A stretch of 64,000 nt of DNA. It comes from Mangrovihabitans endophyticus (GTDB lineage: Bacteria > Actinomycetota > Actinomycetes > Mycobacteriales > Micromonosporaceae). The position numbers were made by a program, and so were the translations under genes. The first letter of the stretch is position 1, and each line of letters begins with the position of its first letter. The stretch is taken from NCBI RefSeq assembly GCF_014646155.1, contig NZ_BMMX01000008.1:124001-188000 (forward strand), given 5' to 3'. Shown here piece by piece: positions 10,001-16,249 of the stretch. A model generated the notes under the pieces. The model was not told the DNA's origin. It saw nothing but the letters and a program-made list of their open reading frames with translations, and made no database searches.

Positions 10001-10054
10001 CAGGTAGGCGACGTGATCGAGACCTTCGAGATGCGGGAGAAGCCGCGGGCCTGA
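7037..10054 (+). CDS. infB: translation initiation factor IF-2
   Basis: 1005 residues from GTG 7037 ([15 protein letters not shown]). This start is preferred over the GTG at 7025, which lies inside the GTGAGGAG ribosome binding site. IF-2 is the GTPase that places initiator tRNA on the ribosome. Domains: IF2-N (1-50), a very long Ala/Pro-rich then Gly/Phe/Arg-rich linker (about 55-380), a second IF2-N-like segment (about 405-470), GTPase domain with [16 protein letters not shown] and NKVDK (about 500-670), then the beta-barrel and fMet-tRNA-binding C-terminus. The Gly-rich linker contains tandem duplications at DNA level. A perfect 14-bp hairpin terminator follows the stop. Confidence 0.97.
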   Translation: MAGKARVHELAKELGVDSKTVLAKLKEMGEFVKSASSTVEAPVARRLRGALNAQNGNNGSAAPAAASSAPPAPKATPATTARPGPPRRPAPPATPSAPASPAPTPGAIARPKPPGGGRPRPAPGPVAKPASAHDIEVAAAEARASALKAEQEAAVKAAQAARTRDAERRAQQPAGDRETRPRPGPGTMPPRPGSPAAGRTGGPGGSAPARPGPGGGNPRPPSRGPGNNPFGVSGSGSRPSPASMPRPNQPGTPRSNQSGMPPRPSPASMPPRPSPASMPSQRPGRPGGGPGGAGGGRGGPGGGRGGGGGGGFRGGGGGGGGGFRGGGGGGGGFRGGGAGGGFRGGPTGAPGRPGGGGRGRGGGTAGAFGRPGGRPTRGRKSKKQRRQEFDNLSAPAMSSGAPRGNGQEVRLSRGASLSDFADKINANPGSLVQEMFNLGEMVTATQSCSDDTLLLLGEHLGFNVQIVSPEDEDRALLAQFNIDLDAEVAEDRLVSRPPVVTVMGHVDHGKTKLLDAIRKTNVVAGEAGGITQHIGAYQVTYDHDGNDRPITFIDTPGHEAFTAMRARGAQVTDIVILVVAADDGVMPQTVEALNHAKAAEVPIVVAVNKVDKPDANPEKVRQQLADYGLLAEEYGGETMFVNVAAKPGTGIDELLEAVLLTADASLELNAPVDGPAQGVAVEAHLDKGRGAVATVLVQKGTLRAGDSIVAGSAHGRVRAMLDENGQTVPEAGPARPVLVLGLTSVPSAGDTFLAAEDDRTVRQIAEQRQARRRAASFANSRGRATLETLMEQLKEGEKTSLTLVLKGDGSGSVEALEDALFKIDIPDEVQLKVIHRGVGAITESDVNLASASSDQTATIIGFNVRASNKVKEMADRAGVEIRYYSVIYQAIEEIEAALKGLLKPEFEEVEQGTAEIRELFRSSKIGLIAGCMVRSGLLRRNAKARVLRDGVVVADNVTVNSLRRFKDDATEVREGFECGLTFSGFGSPQVGDVIETFEMREKPRA
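7814..7867 (+). repeat. 27-bp perfect tandem duplication in infB linker
   Basis: Two identical 27-bp copies (7814-7840 and 7841-7867), each encoding MPPRPSPAS, lie in the linker of IF-2. The length is a multiple of three, so the frame is kept. It looks like recent replication slippage. Confidence 0.9.
7895..8130 (+). repeat. Gly-rich low-complexity repeat in infB
   Basis: Degenerate repeats of GGTGGCGGCGGTGGCGG with interspersed CTTCCGCGG encode a linker of the form (G)5-9-FRGG, repeated four times. Gly/Phe/Arg low-complexity segments resemble RGG-type RNA-binding or condensate-forming regions. Length is likely variable between strains. Confidence 0.85.
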
Positions 10055-10073
10055 CGGCCACGGCACGGTTCGC

Positions 10074-10106
10074 ACGGCCCCCGGCGCATGTCGCGCCGGG
10101 GGCCGT
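10074..10106 (+). terminator. intrinsic terminator after infB
   Basis: A perfect 14-bp GC-rich stem (ACGGCCCCCGGCGC at 10074-10087 with its complement at 10093-10106, loop ATGTC) begins 20 bp after the infB stop. It is followed by CGGCCGTTTCG, the weak T-tract common to actinobacterial terminators. Confidence 0.8.
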
Positions 10107-10190
10107 CGGCCGTTTCGCCCATGATGTGGCCCGCCGTGCGAGTCCGGCCCGTGCGTCGCACCGGCCGCGCGGGCTGCGAGGATGGCGGCC

Positions 10191-11222
10191 ATGCCCCGGT
10201 ACGCCTTGCTGCTTGCGCCGTCCGCCAACCGTGTCTACGCCGACCAGGCCGGACGGCTGGCCCGCGCCGAGCTGTCCGCGTTCGCCCGGGTGCTCTCCAC
10301 CGACGTCCAGGGCATCGACGAGCAGACCATCGGGGGCGTCGGCTACCTCGCGTTCGAGTCCGGCACGGCGCTGACCGAGCGGGACGTCGCTTACCTGTCC
10401 AACCTGTCCGCCGCGTACGCGCTGTTCGAACGGGTCGACGACGGCCTGCTGCGGCCGGTGCCGCTGAGCCCGTTGGCGCGCTACGACAGCGATCTGCTCA
10501 CCATCGCGAAGTACGCCGGCAAGACCAACGAACAGTTCACCCGGTTGCTGCTCAACCTCACCCTGCTGGCCTCCGCGTCGGCCGGGCGGATGCTCGCGGA
10601 CCGGCTCACCGTCTGCGACCCGCTCTGCGGGCGCGGCACCACGCTCAACCAGGCCCTGATGTACGGCTACCACGCCATCGGCGTGGAAATCGACGGCAAG
10701 GACGTGGAGGCGTACAAGCTGTTCCTGCAGACCTATCTGAAGCGCAAACGCCTCAAGCACACCGCCGACCTGGTTCCGGTTCGTCGCCACGGACGGCGCG
10801 TCGGCCGCCGGGTGGAGGTCACCGTCGCGGCATCCAGAGCCGACCGGAAGGCCGGCGACGTGCAGCGGCTGACCGTGGTGCAGGCGGACACCACACAGCT
10901 CGACGGGTTGCTGCGCGGCAACTGCGCCGACGTCCTGGTGGCCGACTTGCCGTACGGCGTGGCGCACGGCAGTCACGATGCCGCCGGCGGCCTCTCCCGC
11001 AGGCCGGTGGAGTTGCTGGAACGAGCCGTTCCCGTCTGGGTGGGGCTGCTGCGCAGGGGCGGCGCGCTGGGGCTGTCGTGGAACACGCGGGTGGCCGGGC
11101 GTGCCCGCGCCGAGGAGATCCTGCGGGCCGGCGGACTCGAACCGGTGGAGTACCACGATCTGTCCCACCGGGTCGATCAGTCGATCGAACGCGATGTGCT
11201 GGTGGCCCGGAAACCGGCGTGA
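10191..11222 (+). CDS. TRM11/UPF0020-like RNA methyltransferase
   Basis: 343 residues from ATG 10191, chosen because a GCGAGGA Shine-Dalgarno (10176-10182) lies eight bases upstream; an ATG at 10182 would overlap it. The N-terminal half is THUMP-like and poorly conserved. The C-terminal half is a Rossmann SAM-binding domain: CDPLCGRGTTLNQALMYGYH (motif I), IGVEID (motif II) and VADLPYG, a D-P-P-Y-type catalytic motif of N2-guanine/N6-adenine methylases (here D-L-P-Y). Relatives methylate tRNA or rRNA bases; the exact target is unknown. Its location between infB and rbfA fits an RNA-modification role. Confidence 0.8.
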   Translation: MPRYALLLAPSANRVYADQAGRLARAELSAFARVLSTDVQGIDEQTIGGVGYLAFESGTALTERDVAYLSNLSAAYALFERVDDGLLRPVPLSPLARYDSDLLTIAKYAGKTNEQFTRLLLNLTLLASASAGRMLADRLTVCDPLCGRGTTLNQALMYGYHAIGVEIDGKDVEAYKLFLQTYLKRKRLKHTADLVPVRRHGRRVGRRVEVTVAASRADRKAGDVQRLTVVQADTTQLDGLLRGNCADVLVADLPYGVAHGSHDAAGGLSRRPVELLERAVPVWVGLLRRGGALGLSWNTRVAGRARAEEILRAGGLEPVEYHDLSHRVDQSIERDVLVARKPA

Positions 11223-11242
11223 CCGCCGGAGGGCTCCCCGGG

Positions 11243-11248
11243 TAGCCT
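11243..11248 (+). promoter_or_regulatory. -10 box for leaderless DUF503 gene
   Basis: TAGCCT ends seven bases before the ATG at 11256, and there is no Shine-Dalgarno in between, so a leaderless transcript is likely. Confidence 0.55.
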
Positions 11249-11255
11249 GCTGCCG

Positions 11256-11552
11256 ATGTTCACCGCGACCGCCGTGTTCGACCTGCTGCTGCCGGACGAC
11301 GCGCGCACCTTGAAGAGGAAGCGTTCCTATGTCCGCCCGATCATCGCCATGCTGCGCAAGTGTGAGGTCAGCGCGGCCGAGGTGGGCTTTCTCGACCGCT
11401 ACGGGCGGGCGCGGGTGGGTGTCGCCGCGGTGGCCGCGGACGCGGCACACGCCCGTGATGTGGTGGACGCCTGCGAGCGGCAGATGGCGGCGCGGCCCGA
11501 GATCGAGTTGCTGTCCGTGCGGCGCGGCCTGCACGGCGAGGACGACGACTGA
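11256..11552 (+). CDS. DUF503 family protein
   Basis: 98 residues covering one DUF503 domain (DLLLPDDARTLKRKRSYVRPII near the N-terminus). The family is small, ferredoxin-fold-like and conserved immediately upstream of rbfA in actinobacteria and firmicutes (ylxP in Bacillus). Its function is not known; position suggests ribosome assembly or translation. The C-terminal tail is acidic (GEDDD). Transcription appears to start at the ATG itself. Confidence 0.85.
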   Translation: MFTATAVFDLLLPDDARTLKRKRSYVRPIIAMLRKCEVSAAEVGFLDRYGRARVGVAAVAADAAHARDVVDACERQMAARPEIELLSVRRGLHGEDDD

Positions 11553-11645
11553 GCGGCGCGTTCCGTCGGGACACGGCCTGGGTAGGCTTCGGGAGTTGGG
11601 CGGGGAACGATTCTCCCCGCGGGCACGGTTGTCGGAGGTGGCGAT

Positions 11646-12116
11646 ATGTCGGACCCGGCCAAGACTCGTCGGCACGCGGAGCGCGTGCGCGAACTGGTGG
11701 CTTCGCTGGTGCGGGAGATCAAGGATCCCCGGCTCGGCATGGTGACGATCACGGACGCCCGGATCACGGGCGACCTGCGTGAGGCGACCGTCTATTACAC
11801 CGTGCTGGGTGACGCCGCCGAGCAGAGCGGCACGGCCACCGCGCTGGAGAGCGCCAAGGGCATGCTGCGCAGCCGCGTCGGGCACGCGCTCGGCCTGCGG
11901 CACTCGCCGAGCCTCGCGTTCGTGCTGGACAACGTGCAGGACCACGCCAAGGAGATCGACGATCTGCTGGCCGCGGCCCGGCACCGCGACGCCGAGGTGC
12001 AGCGCCTGGCGGCCGGCAAGCAGTACGCCGGCGACCCGGACCCGTACAAGACTGCGGAGTCCGACGAGGATGACGACGCTGACGTCTCCGTCGGCGCGCA
12101 CGAGGACCGCGGGTGA
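11646..12116 (+). CDS. rbfA: 30S ribosome-binding factor RbfA
   Basis: 156 residues. RbfA binds the 30S subunit near the 16S rRNA 5' helix and is needed for late maturation. Visible signatures: RVRELVASLVREIKDPRLGMVTITDARITGDLREATVYYTVLG and LRHSPSLAFVLDN. The C-terminus (about 125-156) is a longer acidic tail than in E. coli. A clear GGAGGT Shine-Dalgarno lies six bases before the ATG, and TAGGCT at 11583-11588 is a plausible promoter -10 box. The TGA overlaps the next gene's GTG. Confidence 0.96.
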   Translation: MSDPAKTRRHAERVRELVASLVREIKDPRLGMVTITDARITGDLREATVYYTVLGDAAEQSGTATALESAKGMLRSRVGHALGLRHSPSLAFVLDNVQDHAKEIDDLLAAARHRDAEVQRLAAGKQYAGDPDPYKTAESDEDDDADVSVGAHEDRG

Positions 12117-13150
12117 CCGACGCTCCTGCGATGTCCGGCGCGGCCGGCGCGGTGGCGGACGGCGATTGGTCGGCCGCCGTCGGCGCGATCCGCCGGTTCC
12201 TCCCGTCCGGCCGCGTGCTGCTGGTCTGTCACGTGAACCCCGACGGCGATGCGCTGGGCAGCATGCTCGCCGTCGGGCTCGGTCTGTGCCGCTTGGGCGC
12301 GGCGCAGGTGCAGGCCACCTTTCCGGGCGAGTTCGAGGTGCCGGAACCGCTCGCCGGCATGCCCGGACTCGATCTGCTGGTGCCGCAGGAGCGGGCCTGC
12401 GCCGATCCCGACCTGATGGTGGCCTTCGACGCCGCCGCCGCGTCCCGGCTGGGCGCGCTGGCCGACCGGCTGGAGCGGGCCGAGGCCACGGTGGCGCTCG
12501 ACCATCACGCCTCGAACACCCGCTTCGCCCAGGTCAACCTGGTCGACGACGGCGCGGCCGCCACCGCGATGGTGGCCGGGGACCTGCTCGACCGTCTGGG
12601 TGTCGAGGTGGATCAGGCGATCGCCGAGTGCCTGTACGTCGCGTTGGCCACCGACACCGGCTCGTTCAAGTTCGAGATGACCACGCCGCGGGTGCATGAG
12701 ATGGCGGCCCGGTTGATCGCCACCGGCATCCGGCCGGGTGACATCTCGCGTCGGGTTTTCGACACCCGGCCGTTCGGCGCGATGAAGCTCTTCGGCGAGG
12801 TGCTCGGCCGGGCGGCGCTGGATCCGGCCGCCGCCGCGGGGCACGGCATGGTCTGGACCTATGTGACGCTCGACGATCTGGGGCGGCACGGCCAGCGGCC
12901 GCATGTGATGGACGCGTTGATCGACCCGGTCCGCACGGTGGCCGAGGCCGACGTGTCCGTGCTGGTCAAGCAGTCCGGCGACGGGGAATGGGCGGTGTCG
13001 CTGCGCAGTAAGGGCGCGGTCGACGTCAGCCGGGTCGCGGTCGCGCTGGGCGGCGGGGGACACCGGCTCGCGGCGGGATTCACCGGTCACGGCACGCCCA
13101 CGGACGTCGTGCTGGCCGTCCGTGAACAGCTCGATCACCACGTTCTCTGA
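12113..13150 (+). CDS. DHH/DHHA1 phosphoesterase (NrnA-like)
   Basis: 345 residues, GTG start overlapping rbfA. DHH-family metal-binding motifs are in order: CHVNPDGDALGS (I), VAFDAAA (II), ALDHHASNTRFA (III, the DHH itself) and ATDTGSFKF (IV). The C-terminal DHHA1 substrate-binding motif GGGGHRLAAGF is also present. Relatives are oligoribonucleases that degrade nanoRNA and/or dephosphorylate 3'-phosphoadenosine-5'-phosphate; in mycobacteria some hydrolyse cyclic dinucleotides. Which activity dominates cannot be told from sequence. Position after rbfA is conserved in actinobacteria. Confidence 0.88.
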   Translation: MTDAPAMSGAAGAVADGDWSAAVGAIRRFLPSGRVLLVCHVNPDGDALGSMLAVGLGLCRLGAAQVQATFPGEFEVPEPLAGMPGLDLLVPQERACADPDLMVAFDAAAASRLGALADRLERAEATVALDHHASNTRFAQVNLVDDGAAATAMVAGDLLDRLGVEVDQAIAECLYVALATDTGSFKFEMTTPRVHEMAARLIATGIRPGDISRRVFDTRPFGAMKLFGEVLGRAALDPAAAAGHGMVWTYVTLDDLGRHGQRPHVMDALIDPVRTVAEADVSVLVKQSGDGEWAVSLRSKGAVDVSRVAVALGGGGHRLAAGFTGHGTPTDVVLAVREQLDHHVL

Positions 13151-13425
13151 CGCATTACGGCGTCTCGCTCTCCCCTGCATCCTTGTCTCGCATGGCGAGA
13201 TAGCCGTCGCAGCTCTCGGGACTTAACGATAGTTTGACTTAACGGTGATTCGGTTTGCGCCGCCGTGACCACAGCTCCGGCCGCGTGATCCACGAGCCAC
13301 CCGGGTTCATCCACCCGGGTGCGTCGCCCGCGCCAGGCCCGGCGATCCCGGACCGGTCCGCGATGCCGCCGCTCGACCGATCCTCGGGCGCTCGTGCGCC
13401 CCGTTGACGCGGAAGGACCACGATC
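13151..13425. promoter_or_regulatory. intergenic region with paired direct repeats
   Basis: This 275-bp stretch holds no long gene. GACTTAACG occurs twice, at 13220-13228 and 13236-13244, 16 bp apart, in a locally AT-richer patch that includes GATAGTTTGACTT. Farther on, the palindrome-containing CCACCCGGGT occurs twice (13297-13306 and 13311-13320). The first pair resembles an operator for a dimeric regulator; the second could fold as a hairpin. Both could control the small ORF at 13426 or the MATE gene. Confidence 0.35.
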
Positions 13426-13515
13426 ATGGCTGCCAAGCCCAAGCCCCCGCCCCCGGACGAGGCTCGCGAGCAGGCCCGCCGGGCCCTGCAGACCTCGCTG
13501 GACACGCGCCAGTGA
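13426..13515 (+). CDS. putative 29-residue small protein
   Basis: ATG 13426 to TGA 13513-13515 encodes a 29-residue peptide beginning MAAKPKPPPPDEAREQ. A near-perfect GGAAGGA Shine-Dalgarno (13411-13417) sits eight bases upstream, better than most genes in this window. The N-half is Lys/Pro-rich and the C-half a predicted amphipathic helix (REQARRALQTSLDTR). It is not in the frame of any neighbour. No family recognised; treat as a candidate until translation or conservation is shown. Confidence 0.45.
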   Translation: MAAKPKPPPPDEAREQARRALQTSLDTRQ

Positions 13516-13603
13516 GGTGACTGCAGGTTGTGCGGCAGGCCTCATGAGGTAAGCACCTCATAGCCTTGCACTCATTACCGGCGGATGAGCATCATGATGT
13601 TTC

Positions 13604-14962
13604 GTGAGCTTGTCCGCCGCGTCTTCCGACTCGCCCGCCGCCCACCGTCACGACGGCGGCATGCGACGCATCGCGTCGCTGGCTCTGCCCGCCCTGGTGG
13701 TGCTCGCGGCCGAGCCGCTCTATGTGCTGGTCGACACCGCCGTCGTCGGGCACCTCGGCCGGGTGCCGCTGGCCGCCATCGCGGTCGGCGGCACGCTGCT
13801 CTCGATGGCCGTCTGGTTCGGCACGCTGATGGCCTATGGCACCACCGGCCGGGCCGCTCGTCGCTTCGGCGCCGGAGACCGGTCGGCCGCCGTCGCCGAG
13901 GGCGTGCAGGCGTCGTGGCTGGCGTTCGCCACCGGGCTCGTGCTGGTGGTGGTCGCGCAGATCGCCGCGCGTCCGCTGACCGGACTGCTGGCCGCCGACC
14001 CGGCGACGGCGGATGCCGCGGCGGGGTGGGTTCGGATTGCCGCGTGCGGCGCGCCCGGTCTGCTGCTCGCCGCGGCGGGCAACGGCTGGATGCGCGGTGT
14101 CCAGGACACCCGCCGGCCGCTGCTCTTCGTGCTCGGCGCCAACATGCTGTCCGCCGTCCTGTGCCCGGTCCTGGTCTATGCCGCGGGCTGGGGCCTGACC
14201 GGCTCGGCGGTCGCCAACGTGGTCGCGCAGAGCGTGTCCGGCGGGCTGTTCCTGCTCGCCGTGATCCGCCAGGCCCCCGCGCTGCGCCCACACCCGGCGA
14301 TCATCGGCCGGCAACTGGTGCTCGGCCGGGACCTGCTGATCCGCGGCGCCGCCTTCCAGGCGTGCTGGCTGTCGGCGACCGCGGTGGCCGCCCGGTTCGG
14401 CGTGCCCGCCGTGGGCGCGCACCAGATCGCCCTGCAACTGTGGTTCTTCAGCGCGCTCGTGCTGGATGCGGTGGCCATCGCGGCCCAATCGCTGGTCGGT
14501 GCGGCCCTCGGGGCGGGTGACGGTGCGTCCGCCCGGTTCGTGGCGGCCCGCGTCACGCTCGTCGGTGGCCTGGCCGGGGTGGTGTTCGCGGTCGTCGCGG
14601 GCGCCGGCGGCACGGTGATCCCGGCCCTGTTCACCGCTGATCCGGCCGTGCACGCGCAGGCGGCCGTGGTGTGGCCGTGGTTCGTCGCTCTGCTGCCGTT
14701 CGCCGGCGTGGTCTACGCCCTCGATGGCGTGCTGATCGGCGCCGGTGACGTGGGATACATGCGCAACGTGACGCTCGCCGCCGCGCTGGCCGCCTTCCTG
14801 CCCGCGATCTGGCTGGCCTACGCCCTCGACCTGGGACTCGGCGGCGTGTGGGCGGGCCTGGGCCTGTTCACCTTGGTCCGGTTCGTCGCGATGGTCTGGC
14901 GGTGGCGGACCGCGCGCTGGGCGGTGCTCGGCGCGACCCGGGACCGTACAGTGTCACGGTGA
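13604..14962 (+). CDS. MATE/DinF family efflux transporter
   Basis: 452 residues. Twelve predicted membrane helices, with the MATE N-lobe signature LALPALVVLAAEPLYVLVDTAVVGHLG at the start and an internal repeat in the second half (EPL/DxxxVG then ...LDAVAIAAQSLVGAALGAGD). MATE proteins export cationic compounds using H+ or Na+ gradients; DinF-type members sit near repair genes in some bacteria. Substrate here unknown. The GTG start lacks a good ribosome binding site; an in-frame ATG at 13661 (MRRIASLALPAL) is an alternative. The stop overlaps the truB GTG. Confidence 0.88.
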   Translation: MSLSAASSDSPAAHRHDGGMRRIASLALPALVVLAAEPLYVLVDTAVVGHLGRVPLAAIAVGGTLLSMAVWFGTLMAYGTTGRAARRFGAGDRSAAVAEGVQASWLAFATGLVLVVVAQIAARPLTGLLAADPATADAAAGWVRIAACGAPGLLLAAAGNGWMRGVQDTRRPLLFVLGANMLSAVLCPVLVYAAGWGLTGSAVANVVAQSVSGGLFLLAVIRQAPALRPHPAIIGRQLVLGRDLLIRGAAFQACWLSATAVAARFGVPAVGAHQIALQLWFFSALVLDAVAIAAQSLVGAALGAGDGASARFVAARVTLVGGLAGVVFAVVAGAGGTVIPALFTADPAVHAQAAVVWPWFVALLPFAGVVYALDGVLIGAGDVGYMRNVTLAAALAAFLPAIWLAYALDLGLGGVWAGLGLFTLVRFVAMVWRWRTARWAVLGATRDRTVSR

Positions 14963-15840
14963 CGGTGGACGGTCTGATCGTGGTGGACAAGCCGGCGGGG
15001 ATGACCTCGCACGACGTGGTGGCGAGGGTGCGGCGGCTGGCCCGGACCCGGCGCGTGGGGCATGGCGGCACGCTGGACCCGATGGCCACCGGCGTGCTGG
15101 TCCTCGGCGTGAACCGGGCCACCCGGCTGCTGACCTACGTCATCGGGGCGACCAAGAGCTACACCGCGACGATCCGGCTTGGCGAGAGCACGATCACCGA
15201 CGACGCCGAGGGCGAGGTGACCAGGCGGACGTCCACCGCGGCGATCGGCGCGGACGCGGCCCGGTCCGCGCTGCTCGCCCAGGTCGGCGAGATCGACCAG
15301 GTGCCCAGCGCAGTCAGCGCGATCAAAATTGACGGTCGACGGGCCTACAAGCGGGTCCGCGACGGCGAGGACGTCGCCCTGCCGGCCCGCCGCATCACCA
15401 TCGAGCGACTGGTCGTGACGGACGTCCGGCCCGCGGACCACACGCTGGACGTGGACATCGAGGTCACGTGCTCGTCCGGGACCTATGTGCGCGCGATCGC
15501 CCGGGACGCCGGTGCCGCGCTCGGTGTCGGCGGGCATCTGACCGCGCTGCGCCGCACCGCCGTCGGTGATCTCACCCTCGACCATGCGTCCACCCTGGCC
15601 GAGCTGGCGGACCGGGCGCCGGACGTGGTGGGTCTGTCGCTGGCGGAGGCGGCGAAGCGCGCCTTCCCGGGACGCACCGCCTCGGCGGAGGAAGCCCGGG
15701 TGCTCAGCCACGGCGGACCGCTTTCCCCGGCCGGCATCGACGGGCCGTACGCGGTCTTCGACCCGGGCGGCGACGTGCTGGCCATCGTGCGCGAACGAGA
15801 CGGCCGAGCGCGCCCCGAGATCGTGCTCGCCGCCTCCTGA
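14959..15840 (+). CDS. truB: tRNA pseudouridine-55 synthase TruB
   Basis: 293 residues from GTG 14959, which overlaps the MATE stop (GTGA). TruB makes pseudouridine 55 in the T-loop of tRNAs. The catalytic Asp is in RVGHGGTLDPMATGVLVLG. The usual Ala/Thr after GH is Gly here. Other family motifs are present: VVDKPAGMTSHDV (start), SYTATIRLGESTITDDAEGE, VPSAVSAIKIDGRRAYKRVRDG and CSSGTYVRAIARD. A PUA-like C-terminal domain follows. Longer in-frame reading to 14848 lies inside the MATE gene. Confidence 0.95.
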   Translation: MTVDGLIVVDKPAGMTSHDVVARVRRLARTRRVGHGGTLDPMATGVLVLGVNRATRLLTYVIGATKSYTATIRLGESTITDDAEGEVTRRTSTAAIGADAARSALLAQVGEIDQVPSAVSAIKIDGRRAYKRVRDGEDVALPARRITIERLVVTDVRPADHTLDVDIEVTCSSGTYVRAIARDAGAALGVGGHLTALRRTAVGDLTLDHASTLAELADRAPDVVGLSLAEAAKRAFPGRTASAEEARVLSHGGPLSPAGIDGPYAVFDPGGDVLAIVRERDGRARPEIVLAAS

Positions 15841-15847
15841 ACCGCCG

Positions 15848-16249
15848 CTAGCCCGCGCGTTCCTCGCGACACTCCGGCAGGTGATCGGCCACCACGGCGA
15901 CGAGGTCGGCGGCCGCGTACGGCTTGTCGAGGAACCCGTCGCAGCCGGCCTCCACCGCCGCCGACCGGTCCCGGGGCAGCACGCTGGCGGTCACCGCCAC
16001 CACGGCGGGCCGCGGCTCGCCCCGGTCCACCAGTTCACGTGCCAGGCTGAGCCCGCTGCCGTCCGGCAGGTTCATGTCCAGCAGGATCAGATCGATGTCC
16101 TGACCGAGCAGATGCTCGCGCGCCGATTTCAGGGTGGTGGCGTCCACCACCTCCGCACGCCGCACGGCGTCGACCTGCGCGCGGGCCAGCACGGCCTTGA
16201 CCAGGGTGCGATTGAGGTCTTCGTCCTCGACAAGGAGGATCTTGCTCAC
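15848..16249 (-). CDS. single-domain response regulator (CheY-like)
   Basis: 133 residues from GTG 16249, with an AAGGA Shine-Dalgarno in the 3' end of the upstream kinase gene. It consists only of a receiver domain: ILLVEDEDLNR (acidic pocket), LILLDMNLPDGSG (phosphoacceptor Asp), VVAVTAS and FLDKPY (Lys). There is no output domain. The GTG overlaps the kinase TGA, so the pair is translationally coupled and the hybrid kinase is the likely phosphodonor. Such stand-alone receivers relay phosphate or act by protein contact. Confidence 0.9.
   Translation of the reverse strand: MSKILLVEDEDLNRTLVKAVLARAQVDAVRRAEVVDATTLKSAREHLLGQDIDLILLDMNLPDGSGLSLARELVDRGEPRPAVVAVTASVLPRDRSAAVEAGCDGFLDKPYAAADLVAVVADHLPECREERAG

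Noticed and set aside
7019..10228. 1069-codon minus-strand frame across infB
   Set aside because: Shadow of infB: low-complexity Thr/Ala repeats complement the Gly-rich linker, and no protein family is recognisable.
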